NCBI GenBank assembly: GCA_015680905.1
Contig: CM027378.1
Location: 104,987,501-105,051,500 of the forward strand
DNA length: 64,000 nt
Reading direction: 5' to 3'
Origin: Coptis chinensis
Taxonomy: Eukaryota; Streptophyta; Magnoliopsida; Ranunculales; Ranunculaceae
The position numbers were made by a program, and so were the translations under genes. Shown here piece after piece: positions 23,925 through 34,642 of this stretch (the stretch's first letter is position 1; the number at the start of each line of letters is the position of its first letter). The notes below the pieces were generated by a model that ran no database searches, was not told the DNA's origin, and worked only from the letters and a program-made list of their open reading frames with translations.

Positions 23925-24060
23925 TTTTTTTTTGTTTGGTAAGCCTATTTTAAATGAGATCAGTAACTCTTTGATGCTGGCGAGATTCGAGCCCCAGACC
24001 TTTGGTATCATCACCCAAAGGTTTTACCGACTTTGCTAGTCGGCACCTGCAAAATGGAGG
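23925..24060 (-). mobile_element. tRNA-derived SINE, copy 2
   Basis: On the minus strand: GTGCCGACTAGCAAAGTCGG with a good box A (TAGCAAAGTCGGTAA), then GGGGCTCGAATCTCG as box B, then CATCAAAGAGTTACTGATC and an A10 tail. The same layout appears at 12235-12388 on the plus strand. It lies between two copies of a 5S segment. Confidence 0.75.
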
Positions 24061-24070
24061 GCAGGCAAGT

Positions 24071-24098
24071 ATGGGATCCGGTGCATTAGTGCTGGTAT
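24071..24098 (-). repeat. Second, partial 5S rRNA piece
   Basis: Covers 5S positions of about 10-37 (ATACCAGCACTAATGCACCG and onward to GATCCCAT), matching 23866-23892. It sits immediately beside the right half of the split MITE. Confidence 0.8.
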
Positions 24099-24484
24099 TC
24101 GGAATTCCAAATGATTTCGGAATATTTAATATTTCGACTTTATATTCGAAATTCTGATTTTTTTTGAAAAACCAAAATATTAGGCGAAATTCCAAAATTT
24201 CGTTCGGAATCACGAACACTGAATACAATATAGTGAATCCACGTTAGAACATGTATAGCTTTAAGAAGTTTACATACACTTGACTTAGACAAGAATTTCA
24301 TTAACATCTCACCACTAGTATTAGTCTATGGCTCTATGCTATAACTTGAAATCATTACAGTTGTTATCTCCCATAATCCAAAAACAAATGCTCATGGGAA
24401 TGGAAAAAAATATATAATATTATAATCATTTAACTAAATATGAACCTTTAAAATTATGAAGTTTGATATGATGTTAGTATTGAT

Positions 24485-24888
24485 CAAGGCTGAAAGTTTC
24501 GGGATTTGAAGATATTTTGGACCCTCCTAAAACCGATATATATTGGAAAAATCGAAAAATCGGATTGATATATCATTTTTGCCTATTTTGGTGATAATAT
24601 TAAAAAAAGTGAAAAATTAGGATATATCAGAAATATCACCGATATGTAACAATATATATCGGGATATATCGGTCAACAGTCAACAAAATCAGTCAAAAGT
24701 CAAACTGTTCAACTAAGTCAAATGATATATATCGAATATGTCAGAATATATCGCCAATATATATTTTTATATTGGTTTAAAATTAATTTAATTTTCGGCC
24801 GATATTTTGAATATTTCAAAGTCGGTAAGTTGAAAAAACGATAAATATCAATGAAAAATCGATTTTTCGACCGATATTTTTGGCCCTG
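24485..24888. mobile_element. ATATCG-rich MITE, copy 2
   Basis: Ends CAAGGCTGAAAGTTTCGGG and CCGATATTTTTGGCCCTG. Perfect 8-bp duplication GTATTGAT at 24477-24484 and 24889-24896. Interior of reiterated CGATATATC-type words. The 8-bp duplication and CA...TG ends point to the hAT superfamily. Confidence 0.85.
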
Positions 24889-24896
24889 GTATTGAT

Positions 24897-25687
24897 TGAC
24901 CGTTCCGATTTTAACGGGACATAACGTTAGATCAATGATACAATTTTGTTTACTATTATTTTGTTTTTTGAGGAAGAAAGTGTAGAAGAAGAAAAAGGAG
25001 GGCAAGGAAGGAGAACGCCCACTCAATTGAGGAAATCGGCAATTCTCTTTCTTTCTTTTTTCCTAGATTTTAGTTAATCTTGTTAATCTTACTAACCATA
25101 GTTAAGAATTTACAAATTAGTTTTGACAAGTGTCAATTTCCTAATCGTCCCATAGAAAATGTGCCCACATATAAAATTCACCGTTACTAATTGTGAAATT
25201 GCCTTTTGGCTCTTGGCATATTTGATTGGGTTTGTCGTTTGCATTCTTGATTTCTTTTAAGCGCCAATTAAGTAACTTTTGCTGAGCTATGTCATTTTTA
25301 GTTTATGTTTTTGGTTGATAGCAAAAAAAAAAAGAAGTTTATGTTTTTTATGTATGTCCTTTAGTGCTGAAGTGTTTCTTCAGGTATGTCCTTGCCTAAA
25401 CTTTAGTCACTAACAGGAGGGCTAGCTAAATTTATCGAAAAATATAAGCAATATGTATCGAAAAATTGCGTAACCCATATTGATAATTCGATACTACTTT
25501 TTATGTCAGGATTTATATGTCCGAAATGAACAATGTAAGGATAAATATGTCTTTAAACTGAAGATTAGGGAGTTTATAAGCAACTGTATAGTTTTGAGGC
25601 AAATTTTATGTTTAGAAAACGAATTGAATTGTGCTTCTACTAGTATTTGCTTGTGGCGTACGGCACAGATACGTGCGCCTTCGGCGC
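24897..25687. other. Unassigned intergenic DNA
   Basis: A/T-rich DNA without a recognisable gene or complete element. Confidence 0.5.
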
Positions 25688-25695
25688 CCTGAGGC

Positions 25696-25891
25696 CATAG
25701 TTCGTGATTCCGAACGAAACTCCGGAATTTCGCTCGGAATTTCAGTTTTTCAAAAAATCAAAATTTCAAATATAGTGTCGAAATAATCGAAAAAACTCGA
25801 ATGAATTTGAAATTCCAACAAAATAGGGGTCAAAATTTTCATGGATTTCAGTTTTAGAATTACCGAATTTTGAGAATTCAAAACAACTATG
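25696..25891. mobile_element. CATAGTTC-type MITE
   Basis: Starts CATAGTTCGTGATTCCGAAC and ends AATTCAAAACAACTATG, with the same CGGAATTTC and AAAACTGAAAT words as 17626-17692, 24099-24221 and 31582-31761. Flanking 8-mers CCTGAGGC and CCTCGAGG are similar but offset by one base. Confidence 0.65.
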
Positions 25892-26425
25892 CCTCGAGGC
25901 ACATCCAAAGCCCTCGTCACAGTATGCGGTATAGATATCCAACCCCCCGGCCAAGATCCGCCTCCGTCAACAAAATACGCTACGTCAATTATTCAGTGCC
26001 CCGATCTTGCGATTTTCCTCCATACTAAAAAAACTCCAATTGAAGTCCGATTAAAAAAACTCCAATCGAAGCCCATTAAAAGCCCAACAAAAAAACCCAA
26101 CCGAAATTCACTAAAAGTCCAAAAAAATAATAGCCGCATTTGTTGACTTTAAGAATGATGCAACACTCTTGTTCCACACTATTAAACAACTCACACCTCA
26201 TAAGCTATATCCAAAGGTTAGGAGGGGGTGTTGGATGTCCAGCACCACCCTTCTTTGTTATATGTATTTTACTTCCAGACCAACTCCTATTTACTCAAAT
26301 ATCTATTCTCTTAATTCTAGTCTTTTTTTTTTTTTTTTTAAATTTTCTGGTGAAGTTTAATTATTATTATTTTTAAATAGTACAAATACAAAATATATGT
26401 GCTTCGAGACATTTTGCAAGAAGAT
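25892..26425. other. Unassigned intergenic DNA
   Basis: Contains a T run at about 26322-26339 and repeated AAAAACTCCAAT and AAAAGCCCAA words near 26030-26110. No supported gene. Confidence 0.5.
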
Positions 26426-26433
26426 GATCAGTT

Positions 26434-27654
26434 TAAGGGTGGGCAATGGGCCGGGCCGTGTCACAAGTCTAAATCTCAAGCCCTAACCCTACCTTAAGCC
26501 CTATTTAAAAGCTTTAGGGTCGGGCTTTAAATAGGGCTTAGAGTAGGGTTAGGGCCGGGCTTATATATTTTCTTCTTTTTACTACATCAGTTTTAAAACT
26601 CATTTATATTACAAAAATATACAAAGATCTACAAACTCAAAGTCCCACCAATCTAGTAATAATCCTAGATAAGTCCAACAATTTAAAATGCACATCTACA
26701 ATCTAATGAACTAAAGTACATCGAGAGTTCGGAATTTGTTCTTCCTTGTACTCAAACCTCACTAAAATTATATTTAACATTGAAAAGTACATAGACAAAT
26801 AATTATATTATCATTTTAAAGGAAGAAGTAATAGATATAAAGAAAAAACATAATAGCTTTGGTTAAGGGCGAGGGAAATTGTTAAATTGTTTTCAATATT
26901 ATAAATTGTTTCATAATAAATTCAAACAAATATAATATTATCTTTCTTCCAATTTAAAAGTGATTCAAGCTTTGTATGTGGAAATGTAAAGATTGGCTTT
27001 TGAACAAGTGATGGAGAAAGGTTTGAGATTACAAATGCCATTTTTCTGACAAAGGTTGTTTTTTGGTTTATGTGTTACAAATGTCAACTCTGTATTTTGC
27101 TTTAATGGTGTGGAATGAAACCTTTAGTTCTAGACTTGGCTTGGATGTGAATAAAAATATAATTTATAAGAAGTAAGTGGAAAAAAAAATTGAGAATAAT
27201 AAGTTATAGACTTTGATTTGATGATCAAAGAAATAAAGTCTTAATTTTTATTAGGCTAGTGTTCATTGTTCTTCATGGTTGCTAAGTTGACAAATTTTTA
27301 TTATATAAGACAAGTTATTGGAAGTATTTTTAGGGTGTAAGTAATAAATTACAAATGACAATGTTATTTTAATTGAAAATATTTAATAAAGAATTAGACA
27401 ATTATGATATGTGTATTTATAATGAAAGTGTGAAACTATAACTAGGGCTTGGTTAGGGACGGGCTAATAAGGGCTGAATTAGGATCAGACCTATGTTTTA
27501 GAACCTTAGCCCTAGCCCTGCCCTAGTAGGCATTAGGGCCGGGTCATCCCTGTCCTAATCTCTGTTAGGGCTTTAGTTGTGAGGGCTTTATAGGGCTTAA
27601 GGTCGGGTCGGTCAAGGCCGGGTTAGGGTCGTTAGGGCCAAATTCCCACCCCTA
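26434..27654 (+). mobile_element. Non-autonomous hAT-like element, copy 2
   Basis: Same family and orientation as 3280-4573. Ends TAAGGGTGGGCAATGGGCCG and AAATTCCCACCCCTA; flanks GATCAGTT and GATCAGAC agree at 6 of 8. It lacks roughly the first 80-90 bases of copy 1 but keeps the GGGTCGGGC/TTAGGGCC subterminal motifs in better shape. No transposase. Confidence 0.83.
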
Positions 27655-27772
27655 GATCAGACCAACTCCTATGAAAAGTTCACGATAGTTGACTTTTAGA
27701 CAAACTTAACGTTGGTTAATCACTTAATCATCGATATGACGATTTGAATGGAAGCATGCTACACGCCTAGAT

Positions 27773-28135
27773 GAGGCCCAAAATATCGCCGAAATATCCG
27801 ATATATCGCCGATATATATTGTTTTTTGGTACATCGACATTGATATATCCGATATATATCCACCGAATATTAAATTATTTTTTCCTGATATATATCGGAA
27901 TTTCCAATATAAAACTTTATATCGCCGATATAACCGATATATGTGATATATATTGTTTGACTTTTTGACCATTTTTTAATATAAATATCCGATATTTTTA
28001 ATATTTTACAATATTTTTTTTACCTATATTTCTGATATTTTAGATAATTTAGACTGGTCACAAAAAATATATATATCCGATATATATCGATATAATACAC
28101 CGAAATATTAACCGAATTTGATATTTTGGGCCTTG
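27773..28135 (+). mobile_element. ATATCG-rich MITE, copy 3
   Basis: Left end GAGGCCCAAAATATCGCC, right end GATATTTTGGGCCTTG; interior blocks (TGGTACATCGACATTGATAT, CCACCGAATATTAAA) parallel 39493-39897. Flanks are only weakly alike, so this is an older copy. Confidence 0.75.
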
Positions 28136-29700
28136 CTCTAGACACCGAAGGTATATGTGGCAAATCAAGTTAGTCGAGTAAGCAAACCTTCTAGATTTAA
28201 CGTCAACATCGACATCAACAATGTTCTACAGTTTTTTTTTTGAAGAGTCTATTTTTAATTAACAAATATAACAGTCAAATTTGATCTATTTGCGTCTTTT
28301 TCAAAAAAAATTTAAATAACGAAATAGTGGAAATACACACTACACTCAATTTCAATTGGAGAAACAATCGAATATAAATATATAATTAGAACACAGTCAC
28401 TATGAGAAGCAGAGGGCACAAAACAAAATTGTCTGCCGTCCAACTTTTGTACTCTTCCCCAGTTCCCCTCCACATTTTTCCTTAGACAGATTATTATATT
28501 GAACATGAAGACCTTAACAAGCTAAGATAACAATCTGACTCGGATACTGGATGTGGTATATGACACCATTTAAGAAAATGAAAACAATAACGTCAAATGA
28601 ATTATCTATGGGGCCTAAAACAGGTATCGGTGATTGACAGTGCTAATGGTGTGCATCGTCGTAGTCAGAGTAAATCCTGAATAAATCAGGCGGCGTACCG
28701 GTTGTTGCTTGAAGTGAAGTGGAACATATGGTGTCGGTGCACACGAATTAAGGTTGCACATGCCCTCAAGAGTCAAGATGGGATGTGCAATTTTCATGTG
28801 CCCCAAGCCAGCAACTAGTCTTGAGTCATACTTTTCTAGTGCAAGATCGAGCGATGATTGTGCTGAATTAAGAGACAAATACTAGGATTTAATCCACTGT
28901 TAAGGCAGTTAAGACCCGATCTGAGTAAATAAAATGAAACGTTTCTCAAGTTGTTTGAGTATAGGGACCAATATACTTGCGGCAGTATTTGGAAATGTAT
29001 AATGAATTTTGTCTCATAAAATGTTTTTATACTTGCAACTCTTAAAGTATCTTTTATCTCTTAATCATCTCAGAATAGAATGTTGAACTAGACACGATCT
29101 TGAAAATAGAATGCTGAACTAGACATGATCTGGTAATTCCGCGTCTTCAATTAAGAAGAGGGATCTCCCTTATTCCAATTAGTGCCTTTGTCTCATAAAA
29201 TGTTTTTATACTTGCAACTTATAGTATCTTTTAACTCCTAATCATCTCAAAATAGAATGCCTCGTCAATTAGAGTCATTTGATATATTGGTGATTTGTAT
29301 AAAAAATCCTTAGGTCGAAAATCTCAGACCATACTGGGTATCTGTTTGGCCTTGTGAGTTGTGACTAAGAAAAGGCTTGTCGACAGGAACAGGAACAGGA
29401 ACTTTTTAGCCAGGGAAAATAATGCTCAACAGAAAATGAGTGGGGCAAAAAGGAACATATTTATTTCTCAAAGTTCCAAAAAAATAGCAAAATATTTACA
29501 GCGTGACAGCGGTTTTCTAAATAAACACCAAAGTCATCTATGGATTTGAGCTGGCAGTGTTCATAGTGCACCTATGCTCAGTCAATGACAAGATCTGATT
29601 GGACGGTTCAGATTGCACTTAGCGAGCTCTGTACAAGTCGAGTCCCAAAATTCCATCGAAATATCTTTTTTGTTACTCCTCCGTTAATAATGCCATTGAA
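28136..29700. other. Intergenic DNA with a 72-bp direct repeat
   Basis: GTCTCATAAAATGTTTTTAT and the following bases through AATAGAATG occur at about 29011-29082 and 29190-29260. A shorter repeat (AATAGAATGYTGAACTAGAC) lies between. The 87-codon minus frame at 28615-28878 has no recognisable domain. Left part resembles 14511-14855. Confidence 0.5.
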
Positions 29701-29758
29701 TAAGAAGGGCTTCGTCTAAGTCTAATTAGTGTTAACTAAACATTCCCTAATTTCTCGC

Positions 29759-30256
29759 CTACCAGCACTGATCAGTCTCCCAATTACTACGCCGATTAGT
29801 ATAGCCCGAAGTCTTAATAGGTGATGACGTGGCATAACTGAAAGGTGACCTCCGATTAAATAACTTGCGATCATAATCAGCTCTTTTCTGTGGATCTGAT
29901 AGCGTAGAATAAGCGGCGTGGATCTTGATAAACTCATCGGCTGACGTGTCTTTTTGATCCATTGAAGCAACATCTGGATGACAAACCCGAGCTAATTTTC
30001 GATACGCCGTTTTAATTTCTTGACACGATGCTCCCATTGAAAGCCCAAGCACTTCGTATAAAGAAGATGGGGAAGAATTCAGATTGAAAGTAAGATATCG
30101 TGATGTGGGTCTTTCTGTTGATGTGGCAACAGCTGAAATACGATGGGGCTTAAATCTAATTGAATCTGGAGCAGTAGAAGAAGATGATTTGTGATTAAGG
30201 ACGGAGATTTTGGGGCCGAGAAAATGTGAAGAAGAAGAGGAAGAGAAAGAAGACAT
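29759..30256 (-). CDS. Chloroplast J-domain co-chaperone, DnaJ11-like (small HSP40)
   Basis: A 165-residue, single-exon protein. Residues 1 to about 50 are Ser/Thr-rich and poor in acidic residues, typical of a chloroplast transit peptide. Residues 65-133 form a J domain: [20 protein letters not shown], helix [17 protein letters not shown] with the HPD motif at 93-95, and helix [15 protein letters not shown]. The HPD loop stimulates Hsp70 ATPase, so it should serve a stromal Hsp70. Size and layout match the plant DnaJ 11/DnaJ 20 group. The ATG at 30256 is the first in frame, about 83 bases below a TATA box. No breaks are seen; it is the only convincing intact host gene here. A function specific to this protein cannot be read from sequence. 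Confidence 0.93.
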   Translation of the reverse strand: MSSFSSSSSSHFLGPKISVLNHKSSSSTAPDSIRFKPHRISAVATSTERPTSRYLTFNLNSSPSSLYEVLGLSMGASCQEIKTAYRKLARVCHPDVASMDQKDTSADEFIKIHAAYSTLSDPQKRADYDRKLFNRRSPFSYATSSPIKTSGYTNRRSNWETDQCW

Positions 30257-30338
30257 GTTTGTTTCACAGGTATGAGTGGTGAGATAAAAGCGAGGAAGGC
30301 AGTTGGAAAGTGGAGAGTAGTGTTGTTTATAAAAAGGT

Positions 30339-30346
30339 TTTATATA
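30339..30346 (-). promoter_or_regulatory. TATA box of the DnaJ gene
   Basis: TATATAAA on the minus strand, in TCTATATAAAACC. It lies about 83 bases upstream of the ATG, leaving a 5' UTR of roughly 50 bases. A second weaker TTTATAAA lies at about 30325. Confidence 0.65.
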
Positions 30347-30349
30347 GAA

Positions 30350-31113
30350 TGAGGAGAGAGAGGAAAAAGTTAACCGGGGTTAAGATTGGAATGTTCCGGG
30401 TTAAAGGAGTTTTTGATTGACATGCTTATCCATTGGATTGGATGGTAGTGTGTGGTTTTGATCTGAGTCAGCAATTGGTTTATTCTATCTGCGGCAGTCC
30501 GCGTTTTTTGTTTGTTTCTAGAAGGTGTGTCAAAATTTGTCTAGGGGTATACTTCCAGATCTTTGTTGACATACTGGCAGTTGTTTTTAGTTTCTGAGCT
30601 GGGACTGGCTGGCCTTGATATTTATAATGGTTTACGTTTGGACATTTAGAGGCTGTCGCTGCATACCAGTTAACTTTACCAAATATAAAAATGGCGGTGA
30701 AAATTTGGAATTTTAGAGGCTGTTAGCCTAATACCAGTTAACCTTACCAAATGTACAAATTTATAACCAGTTTAATCGAAACTGAAATGGCAGGTCTTTT
30801 ATTTTATTTGAGAGGCTAGATGTACAAATTTCAGAGTTGCTCAATATATTATGACAGATTCAGAAAACGGAATTTTAATATATTCTGACCAAAATTCAGG
30901 AATTACATTTTTCGTCCCTAATATTAATATTAACACTGTTACTTGGATTTCTTCGAAAGCCGAAATATTCGGCAAAATTATAAGATCCCATTGGGAATCA
31001 CGAACTATGGATTGTCCAATACATTTGAGAACAGAGATTTTGTTACAAAGACATGTGACCTAATGTATTTTGGACTTATTGCGTGGACATCTGTAACTTT
31101 AAATTCAGGCCCA
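30350..31113. other. DnaJ upstream region and unassigned DNA
   Basis: Probable promoter DNA of the minus-strand DnaJ gene. GAGGCTGT and ATACCAGTTAACYTTACCAAAT occur twice (about 30650-30690 and 30715-30765), a short direct repeat. No gene seen. Confidence 0.5.
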
Positions 31114-31121
31114 CATGGAAT

Positions 31122-31548
31122 TATAGTACAAAATATCGTGATATATCGTGATATATATTGAGATTTTATAGATAAATTTTATGATAAATAAATATTTACT
31201 ATTATATGTTTAGAGATATTTCATGATATATCAAGCAAATCCATATATTCGATGATATTATCGATGTTTTATGATATATTGTGATATTTATAGATATTTG
31301 GCGATATTTTATGTATGTAACAATTTTATTTAATATTTACTATTATATTTCAAATAAATATAAATTATATATCATGATATATCAAGAAATATCCATAATA
31401 TTCATGATATTTGTTGATATTTTGGATATATCTACGATATTTGCATATGAAACAATGTCAAATATCCTCAAAGAGGGGGGATATATCCACAATACTATCC
31501 ATAAATCTGGGATCGATATTTTGTCATATTCTGATATTTTGTACTATG
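31122..31548. mobile_element. ATATCG-type MITE, diverged copy
   Basis: Ends TATAGTACAAAATATCGTG and CTGATATTTTGTACTATG, inverted. A perfect 8-bp duplication, CATGGAAT, lies at 31114-31121 and 31549-31556. Interior consists of GATATTT and CGTGATATATC repeats, so it is a relative of the other ATATCG MITEs. Confidence 0.82.
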
Positions 31549-31581
31549 CATGGAATGTCTTTAGGAAAGCGGAGGTATTGT

Positions 31582-31761
31582 CATAGTTTTTGGGATTTCA
31601 TAATTCCGACAAATCTAAAAACCGAAATTTATAATATTTCAACCTTTCAACCCATGTTATATTTGAAATTTCAATTAATTTCATAATTATCAATATTTCG
31701 ACTCTACTGTTTTTTCCGGTTTTTTGAAAAACCAAAATATTGGGCGGAATAATGAACACGG
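31582..31761. mobile_element. CATAGTTC-type MITE, complete copy
   Basis: 180 bp, from CATAGTTTTTGGGATTTC to CGGAATAATGAACACGG. Flanks GGTATTGT and TGTATTGT agree at 7 of 8. It gives the uninterrupted order of the element that is split at 17626-24221. Confidence 0.75.
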
Positions 31762-31774
31762 TGTATTGTTGATA

Positions 31775-31956
31775 GGAAACTGAATTTTCCACATACGTTT
31801 TTACCACTTCCACGGATTTTCAGTACATTGGACATAAATACTCCTAACTTCCACTCTTTCTATATTTTCATATCAAATAATATTTAGGAGTAGTTTTGTC
31901 CAATGCACTGAAAATCCGTGGAAGTGGTAAAAACCTTCGTAGAAAATTGTGTTCCC
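31775..31956. mobile_element. Foldback MITE with 70-bp arms
   Basis: The arms (31775-31845 and about 31887-31956) are inverted copies: TTACCACTTCCACGGATTTT on the left and AAAATCCGTGGAAGTGGTAA on the right match exactly, with more around them. The loop is about 40 bases. ATA flanks both ends, but a 3-base match is weak evidence for a duplication. Confidence 0.75.
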
Positions 31957-32352
31957 ATATTATCCAACTTTAAAACATGGCATTGTGTGTGCGTTTTTAC
32001 TAAAACCTCTGCAGATTGAATACACATGCAATGATTTTTTTTTTGTCAAAACTTAAAATTATAAATACCACTTCACTACAAAGTGTTTGTTGATATAAAA
32101 GTTCATTGTGACATTACAAGAGGTCCAAACCTAAAGTTGTATAATTTTATGTAAAATGATAAGAAATAAAACCTAATTACACAATCTACTTTGTGTTGTT
32201 GCCTGTACAATCTACTTTGCCTAGCTTGCAAATTGACTATACAATCATCTTTAAATTGCAGTGCCATGTTTCTTGTGTACAATGCTATATTTTTTTGGGG
32301 ATGATTGCTCTTGCCTTTGGCTAAGGACACTATCACGTAACAGCAGTATTGA
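31957..32352. other. Unassigned intergenic DNA
   Basis: Short direct repeat ACAATCTACTTTG (32179 and 32208). No supported gene. Confidence 0.5.
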
Positions 32353-32694
32353 CATAGCAGAAGCGATATTAAAAATTCATTAGAACATTAAAGAGATAAA
32401 TTGAAATATAATTTTATTGATAATATTTAAGAGTTGATTATAATTTTCGTCCATAAAACTCTTTATATAGAGAAATCCATCAAATCATCTTAGAAACCTA
32501 TTAAAACGTTAAGAAACATTTTCCCAATCTATCTATATCATAATAGTAACCTTCTAAGACTACTATAACTCATAAACTAGACTTTAGACATTTCTAAATT
32601 AGGCTTAAAAAATAAAAACGAAAATTACTTGTTTTTAATAAACTTTGATTTACTAAAAACAATTAGACAATAACCATAGGCTTTATGTTCTACA
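32353..32694 (-). repeat. LTR A' (3' LTR)
   Basis: Matches 36795-37135 along its length with many substitutions. Contains TATATAAAGAG (promoter-like) on the minus strand and the shared terminal CGCTTCYGCTA. Confidence 0.82.
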
Positions 32695-32729
32695 TCATTC
32701 TCCCATTCTTTAAAATACTCGCAATCGAG

Positions 32730-33224
32730 TTATGCATAGGAATGACAATTCTTCGATTGGAGCAAGGCAAAGTAAACACAATAGCATGATTTTCCATATT
32801 TTCTTTTGGACAATCCCAACACAAATTTTTTGAGGCAAACACGAACATCAATCAATTTTTCACAAAATTTCAAGTATGGGTATTCACAAATAAATTTCTT
32901 TGGAAAACTGTGATATACCATATTCTCCTCCTCTCTAACAATTAATTCGTCCTCGAGTTCTTGCTCAAGATTAGAAACATTGACAACTTCTTTAGCAACA
33001 AGTGACATTATCTCATGCAAATCAACATCATCTCCTAAAACTTTAGCAACATTAACCTTCTCTTGAAAAAATTTCTCCTCCTCAAAACAAATATCTACTT
33101 CTTGTTCTTTCTCCACAATTTGATAGGATATTAGAACAATTGTAAGCACTTGAGTTCCATCTTTCTGCGGAGTAGAAAACACAATACAATCTTTAAGAGT
33201 GGTGGTAGAAATTACATTTTTCAC
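32730..33224 (-). CDS. Unrecognised ORF of the LTR mosaic, next to LTR A'
   Basis: 164 codons, Glu/Val/Lys rich (DICFEEEKFFQEKVNVAKVL). I do not recognise a domain. It ends just before the purine tract and the 3' LTR, where gypsy-type elements often carry a poorly conserved 3' reading frame. The frame at 34643-35388 occupies the same place relative to LTR B. Probably an element-borne relic; expression is doubtful. Confidence 0.35.
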   Translation of the reverse strand: MKNVISTTTLKDCIVFSTPQKDGTQVLTIVLISYQIVEKEQEVDICFEEEKFFQEKVNVAKVLGDDVDLHEIMSLVAKEVVNVSNLEQELEDELIVREEENMVYHSFPKKFICEYPYLKFCEKLIDVRVCLKKFVLGLSKRKYGKSCYCVYFALLQSKNCHSYA

Positions 33225-34126
33225 ATAGTAGTGGAGATGGAGATGACTTCTTAGTAATAGAAGTTCGACTTTCAGAAATCACTCTTTTACTCATGTCAGA
33301 AAGCCATCATCTTTGTTCCTCTTGTCGTCTCATTTTTTTTTTCTTGTTGCAATCTACGATGATTATCTTCTTTTTTCTTGTTGCAAACGACAATAATTCT
33401 CTTCTCTTTCTTGTTGCAATCGACGATAATTCTCTCCAGCAATTTGATTTGCATACATATGTTCTCCAGCGACTCATTGTGCATAAAATTGTTGTTATCT
33501 TATACTTTCTTGATAACGAAATTCATAATCTTGAAGTGCTTAAGAATATTTTTTATGAGCAGTTTGTAAGAACAATCAAGATAGTTTTTTTCATGCCATA
33601 AATGATCGTAATAATCATGGTGAGGAGATTTATAATACTCAAAATCAATATCTCGAAGATCGTCTTATATCTCACATATTTTTGTTTCGATAGCACAAAT
33701 TCAAGCATGAAGTTGTTGTGGATTTAAATGAGAAACTTTCATACATTTTTTTTTGGGTTTGTTTGGGTGGTGGTGGTGGTTTGATGAAAACAATGGTAGG
33801 CAAGGATCGGTGGTGGTAGGGAGATGGGGGTAAAAGATGAAAAACGTGGATGGTAGAAAATAAAACCTGAAGATGTAGAGGTTGCACTATGGTTAGTGCG
33901 TTGGAATTGATTGAAAATTCCTACATTTGACTTCTTGTGGTGGTTATTTTCAATGGGGAAAGATTGTGTCAACACTATGGGTGGTGAGACACAAATCCTT
34001 CAATAAAAATCTCAAATCCAAAGATACTTTGAATAAAAGAAAACCAATATTTACGTCCTGAGAACATTCTTCAACTTTGAACTGAATATCAACCCTAGAA
34101 CACTGTCAGAATCTTATACCAATTAA

Positions 34127-34503
34127 TGTAGAACAAATAGTGATTTGGAATAAAGAGATTTGAAAATCTTGATTAGTAGAGAAGTGAAGAAGAAAGATAA
34201 GAAATATAGAATAATTAGAACAATAAGTAAGAAGAAGATGAATATTTAGAGTAGAAAGATAGATAATAAACAAAGATATAAGTCAATTTAGAGAATTCAT
34301 GATTGTAATTCAATTCATAATAATCATAATGGATTCGTTCACAAAATACTATAGAAGCCATATTTATAGATATGGTTTCTTGGACTATAAGCAGTACAAA
34401 ATAGAAACTAATACTATTTCTAATTCGACACAAATTAAGAAATAACTTAACTACTAATTAAAACTCTTCTAGGACCAACTAAAGATAGGTATCCTATCCT
34501 ACA
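34127..34503 (-). repeat. LTR B (unpaired LTR)
   Basis: 377 bp on the minus strand, TGTAGGATAGGATACC to ATTTGTTCTACA, with CTATAAATATGG as a TATA-like site. The inside-facing primer site (TTAATTGGTATAAGATTCTG) follows it and a purine tract (AAAGAAGAGAAGAATGA) precedes it. So it is a retroelement LTR, unrelated in sequence to LTR A, and its partner is missing. Confidence 0.7.
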
Positions 34504-34642
34504 TCATTCTTCTCTTCTTTGAAATAACTTGTCCTTGAGTTGAAAATTGGAGAAAACAACCCATATGTTTAGAAATTAGGTTCCCTTGATATTTTTCTTT
34601 GAAAGAACTCACCCTTGAGTTATGCATGGGAATCATGAGAGC

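Larger units (their letters stand above)
17626..24221. mobile_element. hAT-type MITE split by a 6.4 kb retro-insertion
   Basis: The left piece (17626-17692) starts CATAGTTCGGGATTTCGG; the right piece (about 24099-24221) ends CGGAATCACGAACACTG. Together they match the order of the intact copy at 31582-31761. The flanking 8-mers are identical: AATACAAT at 17618-17625 and 24222-24229. The insertion between the halves holds a LINE, a 5S sequence, a SINE and a second 5S piece. Confidence 0.82.

Noticed and set aside
34127-34503. LTR B as a simple solo LTR insertion
   Set aside because: Flanking 5-mers ATTAA and TCATT differ, and a primer site and polypurine tract adjoin it, so it is not a clean solo LTR.
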